This document shows, piece by piece, positions 35,612 through 43,526 of a stretch of DNA of 64,000 nt. Source of the DNA: an uncultured Tenacibaculum sp. (GTDB lineage: Bacteria > Bacteroidota > Bacteroidia > Flavobacteriales > Flavobacteriaceae); NCBI RefSeq assembly GCF_947495995.1, contig NZ_CANMAX010000001.1, forward strand, positions 310,001 to 374,000, in the 5' to 3' direction. Under the pieces are notes generated by a model, which saw only the letters and a list, made by a program, of their open reading frames with translations, was not told where the DNA came from and did no database searches. A program made the position numbers and the translations under genes. Within the stretch, counting starts at the first letter, position 1, and the number at the start of each line of letters is the position of its first letter.

Positions 35612-36253
35612 TTACTCTATATATTTCTTTTTAATAGCATATCTGGTTAAACCGGCTAAATTTCTTACACCTAGTTTAGATATCAGTGTTTTTCTATAAC
35701 TTTCAATAGTATGTTTACTTAAAAACAACTTGTCTGCAATTTCTTGTGTAGTATGCTCTTTTGCAATTAATGTAATTACATCAATTTCTCTTTTGGTAAG
35801 TTTAATTTTATCTTTCTCTTCTTCTTGCTTTTTCTGAAAATAAACATCTTTAATTTTTCTTGAAAAAAACTTCTTTCCAGATAAAATTGTAGTCAAAGCT
35901 TCAATTAATTCTCGTTTCGTAGCACTTTTACATAAATAACCATCAACATTATATTGTATTAACTCTTCAATCATGTCTGCATTTGTATGCATACTTACAA
36001 TCAATACTTTTATTTTAGGAAATCTATCTTTTACCAATTTAGTTAATTCAATCCCTGTAATTTCAGGCATAGAAATATCCGAGATAATTAGATCTATATC
36101 TTTCTCTGAATTAATTTCTAAATATTTAAGAATCTCATTTCCGTTTTTAACTCCAAATACAACATTAAATTCTTCCTCAGTTTCAAGCATACCTTGTAAG
36201 CCTTCTCTGAACATAGAATGATCATCTACAATTATTAAGTTAAATTTTCTCAT
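35612..36253 (-). CDS. NarL/LuxR-type response regulator
   Basis: A 213-residue response regulator. The receiver domain (about 3-125) has Asp10-Asp11, phospho-acceptor Asp59 (LIISDISMPEITG) and the switch/Lys segment SMHTNADMIEE and GYLCKSATKREL. A LuxR-type helix-turn-helix occupies about 150-210 (LTKREIDVITLIAKEHTTQE, then LFLSKHTIESYRKTL). It fits the HisKA_3 kinase at 31739. The two genes flank the coupled pair and the pseudogene, whose promoters carry a common 27-bp box; this regulator is the obvious candidate to bind it. Confidence 0.93.
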   Translation of the reverse strand: MRKFNLIIVDDHSMFREGLQGMLETEEEFNVVFGVKNGNEILKYLEINSEKDIDLIISDISMPEITGIELTKLVKDRFPKIKVLIVSMHTNADMIEELIQYNVDGYLCKSATKRELIEALTTILSGKKFFSRKIKDVYFQKKQEEEKDKIKLTKREIDVITLIAKEHTTQEIADKLFLSKHTIESYRKTLISKLGVRNLAGLTRYAIKKKYIE

Positions 36254-36333
36254 GAGACGTATAGGGGTTATTTAACAAAAATCGACTTTAAAAGTATTAC
36301 ATTTTTTTCAAGAACAGGTTTTTAATCTTTTTT

Positions 36334-36464
36334 TAAATAAAAAAACCAGCAATAAATTGCTGGTTTTTACTAACTACTTAATTAGGGTAATTTATTCAAA
36401 TTAAATTAGGGATTATTAAAATGGTGGAAAACCACCCCCGCGTAGTTTTTGAAAACTCTTCACG
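36334..36464 (-). ncRNA. Candidate leader RNA or small RNA, copy 1
   Basis: On the minus strand TACATTTG (36475 to 36468) predicts a start near 36464, and a terminator hairpin lies at 36368-36341, about 125 nt later. Inside are a GGTGG/CCACC hairpin (36423-36436) and a segment TTTTAATAATCCCTAATTTA shared with copy 2. The following gene on this strand is the NarL-type regulator at 36253. It may be a free small RNA, an attenuator leader, or the 3' tail of the upstream TPR regulator transcript. Confidence 0.4.
36341..36368 (-). terminator. Terminator with CCAGCAA core (copy 1)
   Basis: AAAAACCAGCAA pairs with TTGCTGGTTTTT around TAAA. On the minus strand it ends in a T-run. It is about 160 bp after the end of the TPR-LuxR gene at 36529 and 88 bp before the regulator start at 36253. 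The core recurs at 38182 and 40012. Confidence 0.8.
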
Positions 36465-36528
36465 TTGCAAATGTATAATGTGATATGAAAAAAGGCGAAA
36501 AAACAAGGTGACAAAAAGTGACAACCAC

Positions 36529-38160
36529 CTATAAACTTTGGATAAAGTGCTCTAATTCTTGATTTTTTGGAACTTTCATCTTTTTTCTAATTCTATAACG
36601 TAACGATTTAATAGAATCGATACTTGAGTTTCGTATTGATGCAATTTCTTTAATTGATAGATTTAATCTTAAAAAAGTACATACTTCCCTTTCCGTTTTT
36701 GTTAACTCAGGAAACTTATTAATTATAATTTGATCGAAACCTTGGTTTACTTGATCAATTTTATCTTGTAATGATGAAAATTTATTCTCTGTACTAATTT
36801 GATTTTGCAATTTTAAAATTAGACTATTTGCATAATTCTTAACTTCATCTGAATCTGACTGATCTTTATCTTCTTTAATTTGTTTAGATAAATATTTTAT
36901 AAACTCTAATCGCATAGTATTATCTGCAATTAATCCTTTTAATTCAGATTCAGAAACTTTTATTTTTTGCGATAAAATCTCTTTCTTTAACTTCTCTTTT
37001 TCTAATTTATCCTTTATTCGTTTTGTTCTTAACTTGTAATCTCTCCACAATAAAAAACCAATAATCATTACAAAGAATAAAATTAGAATTGTTGTTACAA
37101 CATAAGATCGTAACTCTAACTGTTTTTTATTAGTAACAATTTCTAAATCCTTTTTCTTTACTTCGAACTCTCTCTTTAACTCCAGCTCTTTAATTTCTCT
37201 TTGCTTTCGTATATTAAATATTGAATCTGAATACTTTTTAAAAGCTACATGATATTCATAAGCTTCTTCGTATCGTTTTAATCGATACAAGTTTTTACTT
37301 TTTATATCTGAAATCTTCGATAACCTGTATTTAAATCTTTCCTCTTTAGCAATAGCCTCAGAAGAATCTAAATAGGTTAACGATTCATTATACTTTTTCA
37401 GCCTGTAATAAGAGTAGCCTATATTAAAAAACGTGATTCCCAAGTTTCTTTTGCTGTGGTTCTTTTTAATATAATCGATGTTCTTTAAATGCACATCTAA
37501 AGATTTATCGTATCTATTTTGGTATGCGTAAAGAATAGCCATATCGTTATTGATATTACTTATTCTTCGTTCATTTTTAGTCTTTTTGAAAATTGTTAAT
37601 GCTTTATCGTAGTAATAAAAAGAAGAATCTAATTCTTTTATTCTTCTGAAAGAACCAGCCAAACTGATATAACATCTACCCACTAAAGTAGAATCATTCA
37701 TTTTTAATGCTAAAACAACAGATTTCCTGTAATTTTCAATTGCTCTTTTATTTTCTACTAAATACTTGTAAACTCTTCCTTCTCTTAGATATATGTCTGC
37801 TACGCTTAATGTATCTTTTAATTCATAAAACAACTTTTTAGAATCCATGAAAAACAAAAGACTCTCTGTATAATCACCTTCTCTGTATGCTACATTTCCA
37901 AGACACCTTAGTAATATTGCCTTATTGGTTATGTCGTTTTCTTCTATTAAAGTATTTGCTTCTTGGAAATATTTCTTAGATTTTTTTAAGTCTTTTTCTA
38001 AAAAGTGTTCTCCTTTTTTAAGTAGAAACTTAACTTTTGCTTCATTACTAGTTATAGTATCTAATTCTTTTTGAATAGTTATATAAATAGAATCGTTTTT
38101 CTGTGCTGTAGCAACTGCACAAAAGGAAAGAATGGATAATATTAAAAGACGTATAATCAT
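36529..38160 (-). CDS. Membrane-bound TPR regulator with LuxR-like DNA-binding end (tandem copy A)
   Basis: A 543-residue one-component regulator. A signal peptide (about 1-19) leads to a periplasmic TPR array (about 30-300). Then come a charged coiled coil, a transmembrane helix (about 346-365), a second coiled coil in the cytosol (about 370-405) and a C-terminal LuxR-like helix-turn-helix from about 485 (LTKTEREVCTFLRLNLSIKE, then SIDSIKSLRYRIRKKMKVP). No kinase or receiver domain is present, so signal and DNA binding are in one chain. Its start lies only 14 nt after the T-run of a terminator hairpin, which suggests control by attenuation. Copy B next to it has exactly the same length. Confidence 0.85.
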   Translation of the reverse strand: MIIRLLILSILSFCAVATAQKNDSIYITIQKELDTITSNEAKVKFLLKKGEHFLEKDLKKSKKYFQEANTLIEENDITNKAILLRCLGNVAYREGDYTESLLFFMDSKKLFYELKDTLSVADIYLREGRVYKYLVENKRAIENYRKSVVLALKMNDSTLVGRCYISLAGSFRRIKELDSSFYYYDKALTIFKKTKNERRISNINNDMAILYAYQNRYDKSLDVHLKNIDYIKKNHSKRNLGITFFNIGYSYYRLKKYNESLTYLDSSEAIAKEERFKYRLSKISDIKSKNLYRLKRYEEAYEYHVAFKKYSDSIFNIRKQREIKELELKREFEVKKKDLEIVTNKKQLELRSYVVTTILILFFVMIIGFLLWRDYKLRTKRIKDKLEKEKLKKEILSQKIKVSESELKGLIADNTMRLEFIKYLSKQIKEDKDQSDSDEVKNYANSLILKLQNQISTENKFSSLQDKIDQVNQGFDQIIINKFPELTKTEREVCTFLRLNLSIKEIASIRNSSIDSIKSLRYRIRKKMKVPKNQELEHFIQSL

Positions 38161-38173
38161 CTAACTAATTTTC

Positions 38174-38293
38174 ATAAAAAAACCAGCAATAGAATTGCTG
38201 GTGCATACTACTAATTTGGGCAATTTAAATCAAATTAAATTAGGGATTATTAAAATAGGGAAATTACCCTGTAGTTTTTAAAAACTATTTATG
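38174..38293 (-). ncRNA. Candidate leader RNA or small RNA, copy 2
   Basis: On the minus strand TACATTTG (38304 to 38297) has a TTTG at 38326-38323, exactly at -33 from the predicted start near 38293. The transcript would reach the terminator at 38202-38182, about 118 nt. It contains a GTAGTTTTTAAAAACTA hairpin and an AGGG/CCCT hairpin (38257-38270). The latter replaces the GGTGG/CCACC pair of copy 1, so pairing is kept with different bases. The start codon of TPR-LuxR gene A follows the T-run by 14 nt. Confidence 0.45.
38182..38202 (-). terminator. Terminator with CCAGCAA core (copy 2), just before TPR-LuxR gene A
   Basis: ACCAGCAAT pairs with ATTGCTGGT around three bases. On the minus strand it is followed by seven T. 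The ATG of the regulator gene at 38160 lies 14 nt after the T-run, an arrangement typical of attenuators. Confidence 0.75.
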
Positions 38294-38296
38294 CTA

Positions 38297-38326
38297 CAAA
38301 TGTATAATTCGAAGTGAAAAAACAAA
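38297..38326 (-). promoter_or_regulatory. Promoter of leader RNA copy 2
   Basis: TTTG at -33 (38326-38323) and TACATTTG at -7 (38304-38297) on the minus strand make this the best complete Bacteroidota-type promoter I found in the window. Copy 1 keeps TACATTTG at 36475-36468 but has TTTC at the -33 position. Confidence 0.55.
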
Positions 38327-38358
38327 AAAAACGATGGTAACAAAAAGTGACAAAGTTG

Positions 38359-39990
38359 TTAAAGGCTTTGTATAAAATGCTCTAACTCTTGATTTTTAGG
38401 TACTTCCATTTTCTTCCTAATTCTATATCGTAATGCTTTTATTGAGTCTATACTAGCATTTCTTATAGAAGCAATCTCTTTTATTGAAAGATTTAGGCGT
38501 AAAAACGAACATACTTCACGCTCTGTTTTGGTAAGATTAGGAAATCTTTCTATGATGACTTGATCAAAACCTTGATTAACTTCATTAATCTTGTCTTGTA
38601 GAGAAGTCAATTTATTTTCTGTGCTAATTTGATTTTGTAGTTTTAACAACAAGCTATTCGCATAAGATTTTACAATATCAGAACTCGTTTGATCTTTATC
38701 GTCTTTAATTTGTTTTGATAACTGTTTTATGAATTCTAATCGCATCGTGTTATCTGCAATTAGTCCTTTTAATTCAGATTCTGAAACTTTAATCTTTTGG
38801 GCTAAAACCTCCTTTTTTAACTTCTCTTTTTCGAATTTATCTTTAATTCTTTTAGCCCTGGCTTTGTAATCCCTCCATAATAAGAATCCAATAATGAATG
38901 TAAAAAAAAGTATTAATACCGTTAATAAAACATAAAGTCGAAGTTTTAGTTCTTTTCTTTTTGCAGCTGTTTCTAATTCTTTCTTTTGAATTTCAAATTC
39001 GTTTTTAAGCTCTAGTTCTTTAATTTCTCTTCTTTTCTTTACCGTATAAACTGAATCTGAATACTTTTTATATAAAACGTGGTTTTCGTAAGCCTTTTTA
39101 AAATCTTTTTTCTTCTTATAGATATAACTTTTCCTTCTGTAAGCTCCAACAAGCTTCTGCTTGAATTTTTCTTGTTTTGCTAGAGCAATAGAAGAGTCAG
39201 TATATTTTAAAGCTTTATTATAATCTTTAAGCATTACATGTTCTGTAGCTATTATAGAATATGCAATAACCATATTAGATTTTTCGTTTCTCTTTTTTAA
39301 AAACTCTAATGTTTTAAGATGAATTTTTAAAGCTTTCTCGTACTGCTTTTGTCTTCCATAAAGAATAGCAATATTACTATTAACTTCATTAAGCTTTTCT
39401 TCATCATTTTTCTTAGTAAAAATAGCAAGCGCCTGGTTATAGGAATAGAAAGCGGAATCGATCTTTTTAAGTGCTCTGTAAGATCCTCCAAGCATATTAA
39501 ATGATCTTCCGATAATCATACTATCACTATAAATTGAAGCTAAACGTATAGATTCGTTAAGTGTATTTACTGAAGCTCTATAATCTCCAACAGCTTTGTA
39601 TACAATACCTATATAAATAAGTGCATCTGCTACTTTTAGTGTATCTGAAAGATCTAAATACAAAGTTTTAGCATCCATAGCATACTTCATACTTTTATCA
39701 TAATCACCTCTGTTTCTATAAATGATTCCAACTTTCTTAAAAATATGTGCTTTATTTTGGATATCATTTTTATTTAAAATCTCTTCAGCATATTTATAAT
39801 ATTGTAATGCCCTATCATTGTCAGATTCAAGTAAATTATCTGCTTTTTGAATAATAGATTGAACTTTAGAATTATAATCTACTATTGTATCGATCTGTTT
39901 TTTGATTATAAACAGCGTACTATCTGAAGCTTGAGCATTAGATATAAAAGAAGTGAAAAGAAGTAAAAGTAGAATTCCCCTAAAAATCAT
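38359..39990 (-). CDS. Membrane-bound TPR regulator with LuxR-like DNA-binding end (tandem copy B)
   Basis: A 543-residue paralogue of copy A with the same order: signal peptide (about 1-19), periplasmic TPR array, coiled coil, transmembrane helix (about 348-367), cytosolic coiled coil and LuxR-like domain (LTKTEREVCSFLRLNLSIKE, then SIDSIKALRYRIRKKMEVP). The stretch from the second coiled coil to the end is nearly identical to copy A, including KIKVSESELKGLIADNTMRL, while the sensor half differs. The two probably read different signals but bind similar DNA. The gene starts 13 nt after the terminator of the nqr operon and has no clear promoter of its own. Confidence 0.85.
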   Translation of the reverse strand: MIFRGILLLLLFTSFISNAQASDSTLFIIKKQIDTIVDYNSKVQSIIQKADNLLESDNDRALQYYKYAEEILNKNDIQNKAHIFKKVGIIYRNRGDYDKSMKYAMDAKTLYLDLSDTLKVADALIYIGIVYKAVGDYRASVNTLNESIRLASIYSDSMIIGRSFNMLGGSYRALKKIDSAFYSYNQALAIFTKKNDEEKLNEVNSNIAILYGRQKQYEKALKIHLKTLEFLKKRNEKSNMVIAYSIIATEHVMLKDYNKALKYTDSSIALAKQEKFKQKLVGAYRRKSYIYKKKKDFKKAYENHVLYKKYSDSVYTVKKRREIKELELKNEFEIQKKELETAAKRKELKLRLYVLLTVLILFFTFIIGFLLWRDYKARAKRIKDKFEKEKLKKEVLAQKIKVSESELKGLIADNTMRLEFIKQLSKQIKDDKDQTSSDIVKSYANSLLLKLQNQISTENKLTSLQDKINEVNQGFDQVIIERFPNLTKTEREVCSFLRLNLSIKEIASIRNASIDSIKALRYRIRKKMEVPKNQELEHFIQSL

Positions 39991-40002
39991 CTATTAAATA
40001 TA

Positions 40003-40027
40003 TAAAAAAAACCAGCAAAATTGCTGG
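40003..40027 (-). terminator. Terminator of the nqr operon with CCAGCAA core (copy 3)
   Basis: CCAGCAA and TTGCTGG form a perfect 7-bp stem around two bases, followed on the minus strand by eight T. It lies 27 bp after nqrF and 13 nt before the start of TPR-LuxR gene B, so read-through here may be what expresses gene B. Confidence 0.8.
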
Positions 40028-40053
40028 CTTTTATTTTTATCGTTGAATTTTTG

Positions 40054-41370
40054 TTATCCTCCGAAGTCATCAAAACGGATGTTCTCGTCATCAAGACCAA
40101 AATCTTCACCCATTTTTTGTACTGCTTTGTTCATTAATGGTGGTCCACAGAAATATAATTCTAAATCTTCAGGACTATCATGTTTAGATAAATATTGGTC
40201 TATTACAACTTGGTGAATAAAACCAACAAATCCGTCTCCTGATTCATCATTAATATCTGTTTTAACCTTCCAGTTATCTTGTTCTAATGGCTCTGATAAC
40301 GCTAAATAGAACTTAAAGTTTGGAAAATCTTTTTCTAATGCTCTAAAGTAGTGAATGTAGAATAATTCAGCTTTAGAACGACCTCCGTACCAATACGTTA
40401 CTTTTCTACCAGTTTTTAATGTTCTAAATAAGTGATAAATATGTGAACGCATAGGCGCCATTCCAGCTCCACCACCTACATATAACATTTCAGCGTCTGA
40501 TTCGTTAATGAAGAATTCTCCATAAGGTCCTGAAATTGTTACTTTATCACCTGGCTTTTGGTTAAAGATATAAGAAGATGCTACTCCTGGATTTACATCC
40601 ATCCATGCATTTTTAGCTCTATCCCATGGCGGAGTTGCAATACGTACATTTAACATGATTTCTCTTCCTTCTGCTGGGTAAGAAGCCATAGAATAAGCTC
40701 TTTCTACAATTTCATCATTCTTCATTACTAATGGCCATAATCCAAACTTATCCCAATCTGCTTTAAACTTATCTGGTTCACCTGGATGATCATCTGGGTG
40801 AGCAGTAATATCCATACCTTCATACTTCACTTCACATTGAGGTATTTCTATCTGAATATATCCACCAGCTTTGTAGTCCATTTCTTCAGGAATTTCAACT
40901 ACAAATTCTTTAATAAAAGTTGCTACGTTATAATTTCTTACAACAACTGCTTCCCATTTCTTAATTCCAAAAATTTCTTCTGGAATAGAGATATCCATAT
41001 CTTGTTTTACTTTAACCTGACAAGCTAAACGGATACCGTGTTGTAATTCTTTTCTTGTAAAGTGAGGTGTTTCTGTTGGTAAAGCTTCACCTCCACCAGA
41101 GTTTACGTGACACTCACACTGAACACAAGAACCACCTCCACCACATGCTGATGGTAAGAAAATCTTTTGATTACCTAATGTAGATAATAACGTTCCACCT
41201 GATGGTACTTCGATAGTTTTTTCACCATTGATCGTAATTTTAACTGGACCAGACGGTGCTAACTTTTGCTTTACAAATAATAACAGTGCTACCAATAACA
41301 AAGTAACTGCTAAAAAAGCGACTACGGTTATTGCAACTGTTCCTCCTGTACTTACTTCTAAAAACATCAT
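40054..41370 (-). CDS. nqrF: Na+-translocating NADH:quinone reductase subunit F
   Basis: A 438-residue input subunit that oxidises NADH. An N-terminal membrane helix (about 11-33) is followed by a plant-type 2Fe-2S ferredoxin domain with Cys76, Cys82, Cys85 and Cys117. A ferredoxin-reductase module then has the FAD motif RAYSMASYP and the NAD motif GGAGMAPMRS, and ends FDDFGG. It is the last gene of nqrABCDEF and overlaps nqrE by one base. The first two codons are both ATG, so the start could be one codon later. Confidence 0.97.
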   Translation of the reverse strand: MMFLEVSTGGTVAITVVAFLAVTLLLVALLLFVKQKLAPSGPVKITINGEKTIEVPSGGTLLSTLGNQKIFLPSACGGGGSCVQCECHVNSGGGEALPTETPHFTRKELQHGIRLACQVKVKQDMDISIPEEIFGIKKWEAVVVRNYNVATFIKEFVVEIPEEMDYKAGGYIQIEIPQCEVKYEGMDITAHPDDHPGEPDKFKADWDKFGLWPLVMKNDEIVERAYSMASYPAEGREIMLNVRIATPPWDRAKNAWMDVNPGVASSYIFNQKPGDKVTISGPYGEFFINESDAEMLYVGGGAGMAPMRSHIYHLFRTLKTGRKVTYWYGGRSKAELFYIHYFRALEKDFPNFKFYLALSEPLEQDNWKVKTDINDESGDGFVGFIHQVVIDQYLSKHDSPEDLELYFCGPPLMNKAVQKMGEDFGLDDENIRFDDFGG

Positions 41371-42110
41371 TACTTTGTAATTTCTTTAGTGTTATTTGCT
41401 AATTTTTCAGCTTTCTTATCTACATCCTCTTTAACCTCTACCTTCACTTCTGCTTTAGTAGTAGCTCCTTCTTTCTTAGGTGCATCGTCTCCACCAGTTA
41501 ACATCCCACCAAAACTCATGAATCCGATAGCCATTAAACCAGTGATTATAAATGTAATTCCTAATCCTCTTAATGGACCTGGAACTTGAGAATATCTAAT
41601 TTTCTCACGGATAGCAGCGATTGCTAAAATAGCTAAGAACCAACCGATTCCTGAACCAATTCCGTAAACAAATGATAATCCTAAAGTTGGAATCTCACGA
41701 GACTGCATAAATAAAGAACCTCCTAAAATCGCACAGTTTACCGCTATTAATGGTAAGAAAATACCTAAAGAGTTATATAATGCTGGTGCAAATTTCTCAA
41801 CAATAATCTCTACTAATTGTACCATAGTTGCAATCGTAGCGATAAACATAATAAATGATAAGAAACTTAAATCGTAACCTGCATATTCTTCACCTAACCA
41901 AGATAAAGCTCCTGGCTGTAATAAGTATTGATCTAATAACCAGTTTACAGGAACTGTTACAGCTAATACGAAAATAACTGCCGCTCCCATACCTACAGAA
42001 GTAGATACTTTCTTAGATATTGCTAAGTATGAACACATTCCTAAGAACGTAGCAAATACCATGTTATCTATAAATATCGACTTAAAAAATAATTCTATGT
42101 ACTCTAACAT
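41370..42110 (-). CDS. nqrE: Na+-translocating NADH:quinone reductase subunit E
   Basis: A 246-residue integral membrane subunit with six predicted helices, paralogous to NqrD. Family marks are the Cys residues in LGMCSYLA and [12 protein letters not shown], which in studied enzymes help hold a membrane iron centre with NqrD. After about residue 200 it has an added charged tail rich in Lys, Glu and Ala (e.g. [19 protein letters not shown]) that makes it longer than the roughly 200-residue Vibrio protein. The tail is probably cytosolic; its purpose is unknown. Confidence 0.95.
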   Translation of the reverse strand: MLEYIELFFKSIFIDNMVFATFLGMCSYLAISKKVSTSVGMGAAVIFVLAVTVPVNWLLDQYLLQPGALSWLGEEYAGYDLSFLSFIMFIATIATMVQLVEIIVEKFAPALYNSLGIFLPLIAVNCAILGGSLFMQSREIPTLGLSFVYGIGSGIGWFLAILAIAAIREKIRYSQVPGPLRGLGITFIITGLMAIGFMSFGGMLTGGDDAPKKEGATTKAEVKVEVKEDVDKKAEKLANNTKEITK

Positions 42111-42136
42111 AATTTTTTCTTTTAATATGAGTTAGA

Positions 42137-42781
42137 CTAATCTTCGATTAATGCTTTATTTCTACTACGTTGCACCCAAATAATGATTCCAACTACGATT
42201 AAAGCCATTGGCGATAATAACATAAAACCGTTATTCTCGTAACCGATAGCATATAAACCAGTTTTTTCAATTGGATCACCTAAAACTTTGAATCCTAATA
42301 AAGTTCCAGAACCTAATAATTCTCTGAAGAATCCTACAGTAACTAAGATTACTGCATATCCTAAAGCATTACCAATACCATCTAAGAATGATCTCCATGG
42401 TCCGTTTCCTAAAGCAAAAGCTTCAAAACGCCCCATAATAATACAGTTTGTTATAATTAATCCAACAAATACTGATAGCGTTTTACTTAATTCATAAGCA
42501 AAAGCCTTTAGTACTTGATCTACAATAATTACTAATGCAGCAACTACGATTAACTGTACAATAATTCTAATTTTTGATGGTATAATATTTCTCATTAATG
42601 AGATTACCACGTTACCTACTCCTAATACAAATAATACAGAAATAGACATTACTATTGAAGCTTGTAATTCTGCTGTAATTGCTAAAGCAGAACAAATACC
42701 TAATACCTGAATTGTAATCGGGTTATTATCCGCTAACGGATCAGTGATTAGTTTTGCGTCTTTCTTTGATAAAAGTCCCAT
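42137..42781 (-). CDS. nqrD: Na+-translocating NADH:quinone reductase subunit D
   Basis: A 214-residue integral membrane subunit of usual length with about six helices. Cys residues in LGICSALA and ITNCIIMGRFEAFA correspond to the metal-binding pair shared with NqrE. It lies between nqrE (26 bp downstream) and nqrC (2 bp upstream) in the pump operon, and its role is in the sodium and electron path across the membrane. Confidence 0.96.
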   Translation of the reverse strand: MGLLSKKDAKLITDPLADNNPITIQVLGICSALAITAELQASIVMSISVLFVLGVGNVVISLMRNIIPSKIRIIVQLIVVAALVIIVDQVLKAFAYELSKTLSVFVGLIITNCIIMGRFEAFALGNGPWRSFLDGIGNALGYAVILVTVGFFRELLGSGTLLGFKVLGDPIEKTGLYAIGYENNGFMLLSPMALIVVGIIIWVQRSRNKALIED

Positions 42782-42783
42782 AA

Positions 42784-43524
42784 TTATTTTAATGTTTTAA
42801 AGTAAGGTACGTACAATTTCAACTCAGATTTGATCATTGCAGCAACACCGTCTCCAGTAATTGTAGCTCCCGCTATTGCGTCTACCTCATTATCTGTTTT
42901 ATCTTCGTTCTTTGGATCGTTATTTGATTTAGAAACTGCAATTCCTTTGAATTGTCCGTTACTCATTAAATCTTCACCTGTGAAGTCATCCATAAAATAA
43001 CGTTGCTTGATATTAGCTCCTAAACCTGGTGTTTCACCTTTGTGATCAAAAAATACACCTTGGACAACCATATTTTTGTCCATTGCGATATAACCCCAAA
43101 TTGCATCCCAAAGTCCTTTACCTCTAATTGGAGCGATGTAAAATGTTTTACCATCTTTCTCTCCAACAAATAATGGTAATTTTCTTGCTTTACCATCTTT
43201 AGCTAAAGTTTGTTGCTTCTTGATATCAATTAAGTATGCCTTATCATCTTCAGCCGGAACGTTATTCTCAATAACTAGCTGTTTTTTGATGTATTTTCCA
43301 AACTCTCCTTCTACTTTATCTTTTGATACAAATGCAAAACTACTACCTTCGTTTTCATTTATACCCATTGCGTATAAGATGTTTTGTTGCTTCTCAATTT
43401 TTTGATTTGCTGAAATCATTGGACGCAACGATGACGCTGTAAAAGCTAACAACGCACCTACTACTAACACCATTCCGATGGCGAATAGTACTGTATATGA
43501 ATTACTATCTGTCTTGTTACTCAT
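42784..43524 (-). CDS. nqrC: Na+-translocating NADH:quinone reductase subunit C
   Basis: A 246-residue subunit with one N-terminal membrane helix (about 12-31) and a periplasmic FMN-binding domain. FMN is attached to a Thr in the motif SGAT of studied enzymes; here the sequence is AGATIT, with Thr221 as the acceptor. ApbE, which makes this bond, is not encoded in the window. The gene sits 2 bp from nqrB and 2 bp from nqrD. Confidence 0.96.
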   Translation of the reverse strand: MSNKTDSNSYTVLFAIGMVLVVGALLAFTASSLRPMISANQKIEKQQNILYAMGINENEGSSFAFVSKDKVEGEFGKYIKKQLVIENNVPAEDDKAYLIDIKKQQTLAKDGKARKLPLFVGEKDGKTFYIAPIRGKGLWDAIWGYIAMDKNMVVQGVFFDHKGETPGLGANIKQRYFMDDFTGEDLMSNGQFKGIAVSKSNNDPKNEDKTDNEVDAIAGATITGDGVAAMIKSELKLYVPYFKTLK

Positions 43525-43526
43525 AA

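Larger units (their letters stand above)
36341..40018. repeat. Tandem duplication of a 1.83-kb regulator unit
   Basis: Genes A and B are both 1632 bp and offset by exactly 1830 bp. Their 3' flanks (about 36389-36528 and 38222-38358) are also homologous, and a CCAGCAA terminator stands at each boundary (36345, 38182, 40011). The proteins have diverged much more in the periplasmic half than in the C-terminal half, so the duplication is not recent. Confidence 0.75.

Noticed and set aside
36341..40027. Three CCAGCAA hairpins as a CRISPR or mobile repeat
   Set aside because: Spacing is about 1.83 kb and set by gene duplication; each is an ordinary terminator with a T-run.
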